A stretch of DNA of 64,000 bases from Planctomycetaceae bacterium (GCA_947490615.1 CANLHK010000002.1:62001-126000), one strand, 5' to 3'; numbered from the stretch's first letter, positions 9,225-18,051 are shown. Notes: generated from the sequence alone by a model not told the origin. Numbers and translations: made by a program.

Positions 9225-10430
9225 ATGGAAACCCGTTCGTCGGGCTCGGCGCGAAAGCGTGTGCTCTTCACCGCTATGGAGCCGTCGGGCGATGCCCACG
9301 CGGCTCCCGTCATCGCGCAGTTGCGCGCGGAGTTTCCCGACATCGAACCCGTGGCCTACGGCGGGCCTCGGATGGAAGCTGCGGGCGCCACCATGCTCGG
9401 CCGAACCGCCGACGACGGTGTGATGGGACTGGCGGGCTTCACGAAGATCGCCTCGGTGCGGGCGTTTCACAATCGCGTTGTGGAGTGGGTTGATTCGAAC
9501 CCAGTGGCCGTGCACATGCCTGTCGACAGTCCCAGCGCGAACTACCCGTTGTGCGCGCGGCTCAAACCCAAGGGTGTGAAGGTGGTGAACCTCGTGGCGC
9601 CGCAACTCTGGGCGTGGGCACCGTGGCGCATCGGCAAGGTGCGCCGTCTCAGCGACGCGTTGCTCTGTCTGCTGCCGTTCGAAGAGGAGTGGTTTCGGAG
9701 TCGCGGTGTCGTGGCGAAATTCGTCGGGCATCCCGTGCTCTCGACTCCGTTGGATGAAGCCAAGCTCGCGGACGAGGCCTCGCATCTGCCTTCAGGTGCG
9801 CCGCGGATCTTGTTGCTTCCTGGATCGCGTTCAAGCGAAGTGCGCAGGAACGCGAAGTTGCTGGCGGACGCTTTCACCATCATCCGCACGAGCATGCCGA
9901 AGGCGACCGCGCTTGTCGTGGGCTCGAACGAGAGCAACGCGAACCTGTTCCGCGATCTTCTTGGCGGGACGCTTCCGTATGGCGTGCATCGAAATGTCGG
10001 CGGTATCGACGCGGGCGTCGCGTGGTGCGATCTTGCCATTGCTGTCTCTGGAACTGTGAGCCTTGACTGCGCGCGACAAGCCAAGCCTGTCATCGGCGTC
10101 TATCGCACCAGCGCCATCGAGGCGTGGGGCGCGAAGTTGATCCTCAACGCGCCGCACTTGCTGCTGCCCAACATCATCGCGGGGCGACGCATTGTTCCTG
10201 AGTTTGTCCCCTATGCAGGTGGCGCAGCTCCCATCGGCCTCGCCGCGCTGGAACTTCTGAACAACGGCGTAAGAATGCAGCGCACGCGAGATGAGCTCAA
10301 GTCGGTCGCTGCCTCGTTCGGGACGCGCGATTCAGCGCGTATCGGAGCAGCCGTCGTCGCGCGAGCGGCTCGTGGCGAGCGCCTCGACAATGCCATGCTT
10401 GACTCGGTCGTCGATTCCTGTGGCGGCTAA
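9225..10430 (+). CDS. lpxB: Lipid-A-disaccharide synthase
   Basis: Glycosyltransferase (GT19) that joins UDP-diacylglucosamine and lipid X to make the lipid A disaccharide at the inner face of the cytoplasmic membrane. 401 aa from ATG 9225. It begins with the typical EPSGDAHAAPVI motif, continues with YGGPRMEAAGA, and has APQLWAWAPWR and the LPGSRSSEVRRNAKLLADAF motif. The C-terminal half has AVSGTVSLDCA. An upstream extension of the frame to 9141 has no family character. The gene stands apart from lpxA/lpxD/fabZ. Its presence argues for a lipid A outer membrane. Confidence 0.93.
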   Translation: METRSSGSARKRVLFTAMEPSGDAHAAPVIAQLRAEFPDIEPVAYGGPRMEAAGATMLGRTADDGVMGLAGFTKIASVRAFHNRVVEWVDSNPVAVHMPVDSPSANYPLCARLKPKGVKVVNLVAPQLWAWAPWRIGKVRRLSDALLCLLPFEEEWFRSRGVVAKFVGHPVLSTPLDEAKLADEASHLPSGAPRILLLPGSRSSEVRRNAKLLADAFTIIRTSMPKATALVVGSNESNANLFRDLLGGTLPYGVHRNVGGIDAGVAWCDLAIAVSGTVSLDCARQAKPVIGVYRTSAIEAWGAKLILNAPHLLLPNIIAGRRIVPEFVPYAGGAAPIGLAALELLNNGVRMQRTRDELKSVAASFGTRDSARIGAAVVARAARGERLDNAMLDSVVDSCGG

Positions 10431-10559
10431 GGAATGCCGAAGTGATCACGAAAGTCTGCCGTGGCTGCGCGCGTTCGTCGCGCGCGACCTCTGCGCTTTC
10501 CTGTATCCTTCGGCACTTTCGCACACCCACCGTTTGGTCCCGTTCCGAGGCCTGCCACC

Positions 10560-11780
10560 ATGATCTCCACGCTTACTTCGACGCTTGCCAACTTCGCCTT
10601 GCTTTGCACCCTGACGGTTTCGGCGCACGCGGCTGACACGATCAAGATCGTCTCGAGTTTGCCGCGGACAGGCAGTGCCAACGCGCAGACCACCAGCATG
10701 GTCAACGGCATCAAGATGGCCATCGCCGAGCTCGGCGCCAAGATCGGCGAGTCGACGCTGGTGTACGAAGATTGGGATGACGCCAGCCCGCAGAAGGGCA
10801 ATTGGGATCCCACCGTCGAAGCGCAGAACGCTGACAAGGCGATCGCCGACGCAGAGGTCATGGCGTACATCGGAACTTACAACTCGGGCGCGGCCAAGAT
10901 TTCGATGCCGAAGCTCAACGCGGCTGGCCTGGTGATGGTGAGCCCCGCGAACACCGCGCCGAACCTGACCAAGACTGGTTTCGGCGAGCCCAACGAGCCA
11001 GCGGTCTACCGACCCAGCGGCAAGATCAATTACTTCCGCGTGGTTCCCACCGACGATGTGCAGGGCGCGGTCGCAGCCGACTACGCCAAGGAACTCGGCG
11101 CCACCAAGGTCTTCGTGCTGAATGACCGCGAGGTCTACGGCATGGGCGTCGCGGCAGTCTTTGAGAAGCGCGCCAAGGAGATCGGTCTGACGGTCGTCGG
11201 CACCGATGGCATCGACTACAAGGCAGCGAACTTCAAGAGTCTCGTCACCAAGATGAAGCAGGCGGGCGCAGACCTCGTCTACTTCGGCGGCACCACCCAA
11301 ACCAACGCGGGACAGATCGCTAAGGACATCGTCTCGGGCGGCCTCAAGGCGAAGCTCATTGTCCCCGATGGCTGCTATGAAAAGGCCTTCATTGAGTCCG
11401 CGGGCGCCAAGGCGCTCGAGGGTCGTTGCTTCATCACCTTTGGCGGCGTCGAGGCGAAGGCCTTGAAGGGCAAGGGCGCGGAGTTCTACGCCAACTACAA
11501 GAAGACCTACGGCGGCGAGCCTGAGGGCTACGCGGTCTACGGCTACGAGTCGGCGAAGGTCGTCCTCAGTGCGATGCAGAAGTTGCACGCCGCAGGCACC
11601 GCGATCACCCGTGCTGGTGTGCTGGCTGAAGTGAGCAAGACCAAGGGATTCACGGGCGCGCTGGGTACCTGGAGCTTTGACGAGAACGGCGACACCACGA
11701 ATCGCGTGATGAGCGTGAACACGGTCGTCGCGGGCGAGTTCGCCACGGTGAAGGTCAGCGGGCTTGACGCTGGTCAATGA
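10560..11780 (+). CDS. livK: Branched-chain amino acid ABC transporter, periplasmic binding protein
   Basis: 406 aa from ATG 10560, with a signal peptide (hydrophobic stretch TLANFALLCTLTVSAHA, cleavage after AHA). The mature protein is a type I periplasmic binding fold (Peripla_BP_6): DTIKIVSSLPRTGS at the start, the first-lobe segment VMAYIGTYNSGAAK, then YFRVVPTDDVQG and VFVLNDREVYGMGVA, which are typical of LivK/LivJ. It delivers leucine/isoleucine/valine or related hydrophobic ligands to LivHMGF; exact ligand is inferred from family only. A TATCCT hexamer about 50 nt upstream (10504) may be the -10 box. It is the first gene of the liv cluster, followed by a possible attenuating hairpin. 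Confidence 0.9.
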   Translation: MISTLTSTLANFALLCTLTVSAHAADTIKIVSSLPRTGSANAQTTSMVNGIKMAIAELGAKIGESTLVYEDWDDASPQKGNWDPTVEAQNADKAIADAEVMAYIGTYNSGAAKISMPKLNAAGLVMVSPANTAPNLTKTGFGEPNEPAVYRPSGKINYFRVVPTDDVQGAVAADYAKELGATKVFVLNDREVYGMGVAAVFEKRAKEIGLTVVGTDGIDYKAANFKSLVTKMKQAGADLVYFGGTTQTNAGQIAKDIVSGGLKAKLIVPDGCYEKAFIESAGAKALEGRCFITFGGVEAKALKGKGAEFYANYKKTYGGEPEGYAVYGYESAKVVLSAMQKLHAAGTAITRAGVLAEVSKTKGFTGALGTWSFDENGDTTNRVMSVNTVVAGEFATVKVSGLDAGQ

Positions 11781-11781
11781 G

Positions 11782-11816
11782 GCAGCGTCGCTGCGCTGCG
11801 AGGAACCGATTTTTTT
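11782..11816 (+). terminator. Possible intra-operon terminator between livK and livH
   Basis: Directly after the livK stop, GCAGCG/CGCTGC (11782-11787 with 11794-11799) forms a short stem. A run of seven T at 11810-11816 follows 10 nt later. The spacing is long for a standard intrinsic terminator, so it may act only as a partial stop that favours livK over the permease genes. Confidence 0.35.
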
Positions 11817-11880
11817 CTCGCGGATCCGATGTTGATCCACGCCTCAACGAAGTCTGACGAAACAGCATGAGCCCTTACGC

Positions 11881-12858
11881 ATGACCGCGACCGAAGTCTT
11901 CCTGCAGCAGGTCATTTATGGCCTGTCCAATGGCATGATCATCGCGCTCGTGGCATTGGGCTACACGATGGTCTACGGCATCGTGGAGCTCATCAACTTT
12001 GCGCACGGTGATGTCTTCACGCTTGGCGGATTTCTGGCGCTGACCATCGTCGGTGCGCTTGGTGCGGCGGCAGTCCTCAACCCTGACACGCTCGGAGACA
12101 GTTCGCACTGGCTGCTTCTGGCCACGCTCGTCATCGGAGCAGGGCTCTTCTGCGGCGGACTCAATGTGCTGATTGATCGTGTGGTCTACAAGCCACTGCG
12201 AAGCGCGCCGAAGCTCACGCAACTGGTCGCAGCCATCGGAGTGTCCTTCATCCTCGTGAACATCGCGCTGTTCTGGGGCGGGGCACCGATGAAGATTCTC
12301 GGCAACGGCAACGCCGCGGCGGCGAGTAAGAATTTCCCCGAGATCCTCGAGGGGTCGAACCTCCTCGGTGAAGAGTCGAATGTCGTGCTGCGACTCGAAG
12401 ACCTCGCGATCTTCGCGGTGACGATCCCGCTCATGATCGGCCTCACCCTCTTCGTGAAGCACACGCGACTCGGGCGAGGCATGCGCGCGACGGCGCAGAA
12501 TCCCATCGCAGCCAAGCTCATGGGGATCGACACCGATCGCGTCATCAGCGCGACCTTTCTCATTGGCGGATTCCTCGCGGGTGCTGCGAGTGTCATGTGG
12601 TCGGTCTACAACAACTCGATCTCGTTTCAGATGGGCTTTCGCGCTGGCATGGACGCGTTTACCGCGGCAGTCCTTGGTGGCATCGGCAGCCTGCCTGGCG
12701 CGATGATCGGTGGCGTCCTCATCGGACTCATCCGCTCCTTGAGCGACGGCTACATCGAGACGCGTTGGACCAATGTGGTGGTGTTCGGCGTGCTCATTCT
12801 GATTCTCGTCTTTCGTCCGAGCGGATTGCTCGGACTCAAGCAGCGGGAGAAAGTCTGA
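11881..12858 (+). CDS. livH: Branched-chain amino acid ABC transporter, permease LivH
   Basis: 325-aa inner membrane permease with about eight hydrophobic segments. It opens with the characteristic FLQQVIYGLSNGMIIALVAL and GYTMVYGIVELINFAHGD (family: GxTMVYGIxxxINFAHG). The C-terminal half has the cytoplasmic loop RLGRGMRATAQNP, which contacts the ATPase, then AAVLGGIGSLPGAMIGG. A stretch between about residues 60 and 85, and GNGNAAAASKNFPEILEG near residue 145, lengthen the periplasmic loops. It overlaps livM by the TGATG junction (1 nt shared), indicating translational coupling. Confidence 0.92.
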   Translation: MTATEVFLQQVIYGLSNGMIIALVALGYTMVYGIVELINFAHGDVFTLGGFLALTIVGALGAAAVLNPDTLGDSSHWLLLATLVIGAGLFCGGLNVLIDRVVYKPLRSAPKLTQLVAAIGVSFILVNIALFWGGAPMKILGNGNAAAASKNFPEILEGSNLLGEESNVVLRLEDLAIFAVTIPLMIGLTLFVKHTRLGRGMRATAQNPIAAKLMGIDTDRVISATFLIGGFLAGAASVMWSVYNNSISFQMGFRAGMDAFTAAVLGGIGSLPGAMIGGVLIGLIRSLSDGYIETRWTNVVVFGVLILILVFRPSGLLGLKQREKV

Positions 12859-13889
12859 TGTCGGCTGCAGCGCCGCGCTTCACGCTCTTCTCGCGCAGCC
12901 AGCTCATCGTGCTGGGGTTGCTGGCGGCGACGCCGCTCCTTGACCTTGCGATGCCGTCACTGCAACTTTCCGCGCCGATGCGCACCATCGTGACCTCGGC
13001 GATCCTGGCGCTGGGACTGAACATCGTCGTCGGTTGGACGGGTCTCTTGAATCTCGGCATCGCTGCGTTTGCAGCGCTGGGCGCCTACGCGTTTGCCATC
13101 CTCACCTGCGAGATCTATCCGTTTCAGGTGGGCTTCTGGTGGGGCGTTCTGCTTGCGGGTGCGTTTGGCGCGCTCGCGGGTTGGCTCCTCGGCGCACCGA
13201 CGCTGCGATTGCGCGGCGACTATCTCGCCATCGTGACGCTCGGGTTTGGCGAGATCGTGCAGGACGCGCTCAAGAACCTTCCAGCGGTCACCAAGGGAAC
13301 GCAAGGGATCAACCCGCTTCCCGCGCCGACGCTGGGCATGATGGAGTTTTCCAGCGAGACTCCCGTGCGCTGGTTCTATCTCTACCTCGCGATTCTTGCC
13401 GTGATCGTCTTCTTGTGTCGGAACCTCGAGTTCAGTCGGCTCGGTCGACAGTGGTTTGCCGTGCGCGAAGATGAACTCGCGGCGCGCTGCATGGCGATCG
13501 ATCCCGACAAGGTGAAACTCAAGGCCTTCGCGATGGGAGCGGCGCTTGCTGCGGTGGCGGGCGCGTTGATCGCGAGCCAACTCTCCTCGACGGGTGAGCC
13601 GTCGAACTACGACTTCCAGATGTCGATCCTCGCGTTGTGCATCGTGATCGTCGGCGGCATCGGCTCGATCACGGGTGTGCTCGTCGGATCGATCGTGATG
13701 GTGGGGCTGAACAATGTGCTCTTACCCATCGCCACGCAATCGCTGCAGCGCGCGGGCATCGGGTCAACGGGCAATGTCCTGACCTCGCCCGACAACTACA
13801 AGTTCCTCTTCTTCGGACTCGCCTTGGTCTTGATGATGCGCTACCGACCCGACGGCATCGTCCACTCAGCCAAGGCGGTGAAGAAGTGA
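12858..13889 (+). CDS. livM: Branched-chain amino acid ABC transporter, permease LivM
   Basis: 343-aa second permease subunit. The motif LNIVVGWTGLLNLGIAAFAALGAYAF matches the LivM family N-terminal region (GxxGLLxLGxAAFxAxGAY). LRGDYLAIVTLGFGEIV and FQMSILALCIVIVGGIGSITG are also family hallmarks. About nine membrane segments are visible. The ATG at 12858 overlaps the livH stop. The reading frame is open further upstream, but only as an alternative frame of livH. Its stop overlaps the livG GTG start by 3 nt (13887-13889). Confidence 0.92.
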   Translation: MSAAAPRFTLFSRSQLIVLGLLAATPLLDLAMPSLQLSAPMRTIVTSAILALGLNIVVGWTGLLNLGIAAFAALGAYAFAILTCEIYPFQVGFWWGVLLAGAFGALAGWLLGAPTLRLRGDYLAIVTLGFGEIVQDALKNLPAVTKGTQGINPLPAPTLGMMEFSSETPVRWFYLYLAILAVIVFLCRNLEFSRLGRQWFAVREDELAARCMAIDPDKVKLKAFAMGAALAAVAGALIASQLSSTGEPSNYDFQMSILALCIVIVGGIGSITGVLVGSIVMVGLNNVLLPIATQSLQRAGIGSTGNVLTSPDNYKFLFFGLALVLMMRYRPDGIVHSAKAVKK

Positions 13890-14926
13890 GCGCGCCGATT
13901 CTTGGCATCGATCAAGTGACGGTGCGCTTTGGCGGACTCACGGCGGTGAAGGATGTCTCCCTCGAAGTCGTGCGCGGTTCGATCACTGCGGTCATCGGCC
14001 CGAACGGCGCAGGAAAGACCACGCTCTTCAATGCGATCACGGGAGTCTTCGAGGCCACCGAAGGCAGCGTGCTGGTGTCGGGGAGTGATCCGCGTGAGCC
14101 ATGGACCCGCCGAGTCTTTCTTGGCGCAGCACTCACGGGCGTCGCGACGGCACTGCTCCTCACCGTGTTACTGCGGATCGAAGTGTTGTGGACTGCCTCG
14201 GTCATCGAGCTCTACGAGTACCAAAAGCCATTTCCGTGGATGAAGGCGATTGGCGCGTTTTTCGCCTCGTTTGCAGCAGGTGGTGTTGGCTGGACTTGGT
14301 TCCCGCTGGCGATTGGCTTCGCGCTTGGCGCGGCGGGTCGTCTCGTCATTTGGTCGCGCACTCGTCGCACGCCCGATGTCGTGGCGCGCGCGGGTGTGGC
14401 GCGGACCTTCCAGAACATTCGCCTCTTTTCTGATCTCTCGCTTACCGAGAATGTCATGGTCGGGATGGACCGCCGATTGAGTACGGGATTTCTTGCTGCA
14501 CTCTTCGCGTTACCAAGTGCGCTTCGTGAGCGTGCAGCTGCGCGACGCGATGCGCTCAAGCTTCTGGAGTTTGTCGGTCTCAGTGAGCGTGCCGAGAGCA
14601 GCGCAGGAAATCTTCCCTACGGACACCAGCGCCGACTCGAGATCGCCCGCGCCCTCGCGTCGCGCCCCGAAGTGATCTTGCTCGACGAGCCTGCTGCGGG
14701 CATGAATCCCGCCGAGACCGTCGAACTCATGCGCTTGATCAAGTCGATTCGAGATGCAGGAACGACCGTCGTGCTCATCGAGCACCACATGCGTGTGGTC
14801 ATGGGGATCTCGGATCGGATCGCGGTGCTTCAGTACGGCGAGAAGATCGCTGAGGGAACTCCCAGCGAAATTCGCAACGATCCGCGCTGCATCGAGGCGT
14901 ATTTGGGCAAGGAGGATCACGGTTGA
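13886..14926 (+). CDS. livG: Branched-chain amino acid ABC transporter ATPase LivG with hydrophobic insertion
   Basis: 346 aa from GTG 13886, overlapping the livM stop by 4 nt. Walker A GPNGAGKTTLF is at residues 38-48, Q-loop TFQN near 174-177, signature region NLPYGHQRRLEIARAL (canonical Ser/Gly-Gln replaced by Pro/Gly-His), Walker B VILLDEPAAGMNP and H-loop VVLIEHHM. LivG is normally about 255 aa. Here roughly 95 extra residues (about 68-165) sit between Walker A and the Q-loop. They contain two or three hydrophobic stretches (RVFLGAALTGVATALLLTVL, then AIGAFFASFAAGGVGWTWF and PLAIGFALGAAGRLVIW). The ATPase motifs on both sides are intact and in one frame, so this looks like a true insertion and not a frameshift. 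It energises LivHM import. Confidence 0.9.
   Translation: MSAPILGIDQVTVRFGGLTAVKDVSLEVVRGSITAVIGPNGAGKTTLFNAITGVFEATEGSVLVSGSDPREPWTRRVFLGAALTGVATALLLTVLLRIEVLWTASVIELYEYQKPFPWMKAIGAFFASFAAGGVGWTWFPLAIGFALGAAGRLVIWSRTRRTPDVVARAGVARTFQNIRLFSDLSLTENVMVGMDRRLSTGFLAALFALPSALRERAAARRDALKLLEFVGLSERAESSAGNLPYGHQRRLEIARALASRPEVILLDEPAAGMNPAETVELMRLIKSIRDAGTTVVLIEHHMRVVMGISDRIAVLQYGEKIAEGTPSEIRNDPRCIEAYLGKEDHG
14911..14915 (+). promoter_or_regulatory. Shine-Dalgarno site selecting a TTG start for livF
   Basis: A GGAGG core lies inside the livG 3' end, 7 nt before the TTG at 14923. It decides the unusual TTG start, which overlaps the livG TGA. Confidence 0.75.
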
Positions 14927-15666
14927 GCACGAGCTCCTCGCGTCCACTTCTTGAGGTTCGCGGCATCGTCGCGGGCTATGGCTCCGTTGAAGTGCTTCAC
15001 CAAGTTTCGGTCGAAGTGCCTGAGGGCGAGATCGTCACGCTCATCGGTGGCAACGGCGCGGGCAAGTCCACGACACTCATGTGCATCTCAGGCATCGTGC
15101 CAGTGCGCGCGGGAGAGATCCACTTTGCAGGTGAGTGCATCAGCAGTGCGACCTCGCGGGTGCGAGCCGACAAGCTCGTGGGCCGCGGACTCGTGCAAGT
15201 CCCTGAAGGTCGTCGCATCTTTCCGCGCATGACGGTGCTTGAGAATCTCATGATGGGCGCGTTCAGTCGCAACGACAAAGCGGGCGTCGCGCACGATCTT
15301 GAGCGCGTCTACTCGCTCTTTGACATCCTCAAGTCGCGCTCAGGACAACTCGGCGGCACGCTCAGTGGTGGCGAGCAGCAGATGCTGGCCATCGGCCGCG
15401 CGATTCTCTCGAAGCCGCGCCTGTTGATGATGGACGAGCCCTCGATGGGTATCGCGCCGCTCATCGTCACGCGGATCTTTGACGCGGTGCGCGAACTCAA
15501 TCGCGAGGGACTCACCATCCTGCTCGTGGAACAGAACGCGCGTGCAGCACTTCGGCTCGCACACCACGGTTCGGTGCTTGAGACGGGTCGGGTGACGCTC
15601 ACGGACAAAGCCTCGCGTTTGCTCGACGATCCGCGGGTTCGCGAGGCCTATCTTGGCGAGGGTTGA
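14923..15666 (+). CDS. livF: Branched-chain amino acid ABC transporter ATPase LivF
   Basis: 247 aa, normal LivF length. The start is TTG at 14923 behind a perfect GGAGG, overlapping the livG stop (TTGA). Motifs: Walker A GGNGAGKSTTLMCISG, Q-loop QVPEGRRIFPRMTVLENL (typical LivF), signature TLSGGEQQMLAIGRAI, Walker B LLMMDEPSMGIAP, H-loop LLVEQNAR. It pairs with LivG as the nucleotide-binding dimer of the transporter and shows no insertion. It is the last gene of the liv operon. Confidence 0.95.
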   Translation: MSTSSSRPLLEVRGIVAGYGSVEVLHQVSVEVPEGEIVTLIGGNGAGKSTTLMCISGIVPVRAGEIHFAGECISSATSRVRADKLVGRGLVQVPEGRRIFPRMTVLENLMMGAFSRNDKAGVAHDLERVYSLFDILKSRSGQLGGTLSGGEQQMLAIGRAILSKPRLLMMDEPSMGIAPLIVTRIFDAVRELNREGLTILLVEQNARAALRLAHHGSVLETGRVTLTDKASRLLDDPRVREAYLGEG

Positions 15667-15714
15667 CCGCGCGCGCGTTTCTGCGTGATCGCTGCGGGAG
15701 CCACCACGGTCGGT

Positions 15715-15720
15715 TAGGAT
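15715..15720 (+). promoter_or_regulatory. Putative -10 box (TAGGAT) before the 15727 gene
   Basis: TAGGAT ends 6 nt before the ATG at 15727. It contains AGGA, so it could alternatively serve as a Shine-Dalgarno core; the two readings cannot be separated from sequence. Confidence 0.3.
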
Positions 15721-15726
15721 GAAGCG

Positions 15727-16806
15727 ATGCCCGACGAGTTTCGCATCCGCCAGGATCTGAAGCGGCTTGTCCTTGGTGACTACCAGCTGCCGCTGGGAGT
15801 TCGCGAGACCAACCTCGCGCCGCCCGCCCAAGGTTTCACCGTGCGCTTTCAAGAGGGGAAGGGCGATGACCCCGACACCTACTTGTTCCATGTCGTGGTT
15901 GGGCACGATCGCCTTCGCGCGCTCATCGACGCTGCGTTCAATCTGCTTCCCAAAGAAGTCACGCCTGTCGTCGAGATCGGTTCGCGTGATGCCTACCGCA
16001 TGGTGGATGTCTACCTCGGCGAAGAGCCGATGCCGCTCGTGGAGTTCCTTCGCACCTGGTACGAGTTCGAAGAGATCCTGCTTGAGGATGTCACCATCGG
16101 AGTCGGTGCCAACGCCGAAGAGCCATGGGTCGATGTCTTCATCGATACTTGGAAGGGCGTGGTGATTTCGATTCCCGTCGAGTTGCGCGACGAGGTCGAG
16201 GCGATGCTGGCAGGACTCGGCCTCACCGAAGTTGAAGCTACTTGGAACGAGCTCGAAGACTCGATCGATGACGAGGATCTGGTGTCGGACACCGTGCTCG
16301 ACACCGAAGAGAATCGTCCCGATCTCGAAGAGCTGCTTCTCGAGTTGCGCGAGCGCTGGATGCTCGAACTCAACATCGACCGCGAGACGAATGTCGACGA
16401 GGCTGGCAAACATCTCGGCATGACGCTCTGGCACGCGGTGGTCTTTGCGACCAACTCGGACGGCGAAGAGGGCCGCGGCGCAAACATTGTGTTGTGGATG
16501 ACTGCGGGAAGTCTCGCGCAAGCCGAGGGGCTTATCGAAGACGCACTGCTCGACCATCCCGAACTCGTCTTCGAGTCGATCTACACCATGGACCGCGTCG
16601 CCTACGACGACCGCCCCAACAGCCTTGGCTCGCTTCCACCGACGCGTCGCCGCGCAGGAATGCACGAGCTCACGATTGAGCCTTGGGGCTCGGTCACCGA
16701 TGGGCCGCCGTCCGACCTTCCGCAGCTCCCACCTGGACAATCGCCTGCGACGGGCTCTCCTCCACAGCTCCCTGGAAGCTCGGGAGGCCAGGTTGGCGAC
16801 AACTGA
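15727..16806 (+). CDS. Conserved-looking hypothetical protein with Pro/Gly-rich tail
   Basis: 359 aa. I do not recognise a named family. It is a soluble, strongly acidic protein with no signal peptide or membrane segment. Residues 1-180 and 200-300 look like two alpha/beta domains. An acidic linker (residues about 176-200, rich in Asp and Glu) separates them. The last 40 residues are low-complexity Pro/Gly/Ser/Gln (PQLPPGQSPATG), probably disordered. The 3' end overlaps the next gene by 14 nt, so the two are likely co-translated. Cytosolic; role unknown. Confidence 0.75.
   Translation: MPDEFRIRQDLKRLVLGDYQLPLGVRETNLAPPAQGFTVRFQEGKGDDPDTYLFHVVVGHDRLRALIDAAFNLLPKEVTPVVEIGSRDAYRMVDVYLGEEPMPLVEFLRTWYEFEEILLEDVTIGVGANAEEPWVDVFIDTWKGVVISIPVELRDEVEAMLAGLGLTEVEATWNELEDSIDDEDLVSDTVLDTEENRPDLEELLLELRERWMLELNIDRETNVDEAGKHLGMTLWHAVVFATNSDGEEGRGANIVLWMTAGSLAQAEGLIEDALLDHPELVFESIYTMDRVAYDDRPNSLGSLPPTRRRAGMHELTIEPWGSVTDGPPSDLPQLPPGQSPATGSPPQLPGSSGGQVGDN
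16782..16787 (+). promoter_or_regulatory. Shine-Dalgarno site selecting a TTG start
   Basis: GGGAGG lies 5 nt before TTG 16793, inside the end of the preceding gene. It fixes the start of the cysteine-cluster protein, whose frame is open much further upstream. Confidence 0.6.
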
Positions 16807-17248
16807 GGGCGACGCAGCCCCGTGGTACGCCAATGGTCTGCGTTTCGAATGCACTCAATGTGGGAACTGCTGCTCGGGCGAGCCAGGCGCGGTGTGGTTT
16901 ACGCCCGAAGAAGCTGAGGGGATGGCGCGCGCCGTCGGTGTGACGCTCGAACTGTTTCTTGAGCGGTACACCCGACGACTCGGCGCGCGTCGAAGTCTCA
17001 AGGAACTGGTTCGCAACGGGAAACACGACTGCGTCTTTCTCGACCGCGAATCGCGGCCAGGAAAGGCACTCTGCCAGCTCTATCGGGCGCGCCCAAGCCA
17101 ATGCCGTACCTGGCCGTGGTGGCCAGAGAACCTCGAGAGCGAAGCAGCGTGGAAGGACACCAAGCAGCGAACGCCCTGTCCTGGGATGGACACGGGAAAG
17201 ACGCATGATCTCGTCACCATCACGATCGGACTCACGAGCGGCGGCTGA
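16793..17248 (+). CDS. YkgJ-type cysteine cluster protein
   Basis: 151 aa from TTG 16793, chosen for the GGGAGG site 5 nt upstream. It has the family's CxxCxxCC cluster (ECTQCGNCCSG, residues 20-27), a downstream Cys in KHDCVFLD, then CQLYRARPSQCRTWPWWP and PCPGMD. These cysteines are thought to bind a Zn or Fe-S centre in the UPF0153/YkgJ (CxxCxxCC) family, whose biochemical role is not established. No membrane segment. It overlaps the upstream acidic gene and is followed 53 bp later by the AIM24 gene. A second paralogue-like member lies at 20736. Confidence 0.85.
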   Translation: MATTEGDAAPWYANGLRFECTQCGNCCSGEPGAVWFTPEEAEGMARAVGVTLELFLERYTRRLGARRSLKELVRNGKHDCVFLDRESRPGKALCQLYRARPSQCRTWPWWPENLESEAAWKDTKQRTPCPGMDTGKTHDLVTITIGLTSGG

Positions 17249-17301
17249 ACGGTAGAACGGAACCGTGGAATCCCTCGCCAAGAAGCCCGAAGGAGCGCGC
17301 C

Positions 17302-18003
17302 ATGTCACGCCACTCACTTACCGAGTTCATTCACAATGCCACCCAGCAAGATCGAGGACATGGACTCTTTGAGCTCGAAAGCGATCGAGTCCTCGAGGTC
17401 AACCTCGCGGGTCAGATCTGGACCAAGACTGGTTCGATGATCGCGCATGTTGGGTCCATGCGCTTCACGCGCGAGGGGATGCTCGAGCATGGGCTCGGCA
17501 GAATGCTCAAGCGCGCCGTGAGCGGCGAGGGAACGCCGCTCACCAAGGTCGACGGCAACGGCAAGCTCTATCTCGCCGACGATGGCAAGCGCATCACCAT
17601 CCTGGCGTTGCGACAAGAAGCCATCTTCGTGAACGGGAACGATGTGCTCGCGTTCGAGCCGTCGTTGGTCTGGGATGTCAAGATGATGCGCCGCATCGCG
17701 GGGATGTTCGCGGGCGGACTCTTCAACATGCGCTTTGAGGGAACGGGGCTGTTGGCGATCTCCACGCACTTCGACCCTCTCGCGCTCGAGGTCAAGCCCG
17801 GCCAACCAGTCTTCACCGACCCCAACGCGACGGTCGCCTGGAGCGCGTCCTTGGAACCAGCCATCCACACCGACATGAGCCTGAAGACCTTCCTCGGACG
17901 CGGCAGCGGCGAATCGATCCAACTTAAATTCGAAGGCAGCGGATTTGTGGTCGTGCAGCCCAAGGAAGAATCGTATGGAAGAGAGTCCTCCTCGAGTGGA
18001 TGA
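17302..18003 (+). CDS. AIM24 family protein
   Basis: 233 aa. The sequence follows the AIM24/TIGR00266 pattern: an N-terminal FELESDRVLEVNLAGQIWTKTGSMIAH, a middle LADDGKRITILAL, and a C-terminal QLKFEGSGFVVVQP. The fold in this family is a double-stranded beta structure similar to a tubby-type roll. The name derives from a yeast mitochondrial inner membrane protein; the bacterial role is unknown. No signal peptide. A GGAG lies 6 nt before the ATG, and a TAGAAC hexamer at 17252 may be an upstream -10. Cytosolic or membrane-associated. Confidence 0.8.
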   Translation: MSRHSLTEFIHNATQQDRGHGLFELESDRVLEVNLAGQIWTKTGSMIAHVGSMRFTREGMLEHGLGRMLKRAVSGEGTPLTKVDGNGKLYLADDGKRITILALRQEAIFVNGNDVLAFEPSLVWDVKMMRRIAGMFAGGLFNMRFEGTGLLAISTHFDPLALEVKPGQPVFTDPNATVAWSASLEPAIHTDMSLKTFLGRGSGESIQLKFEGSGFVVVQPKEESYGRESSSSG

Positions 18004-18051
18004 GCGTGCGGCATCGGCGATCGGCCTGCGGCGCTTTCGAGTCCGCAGCCA

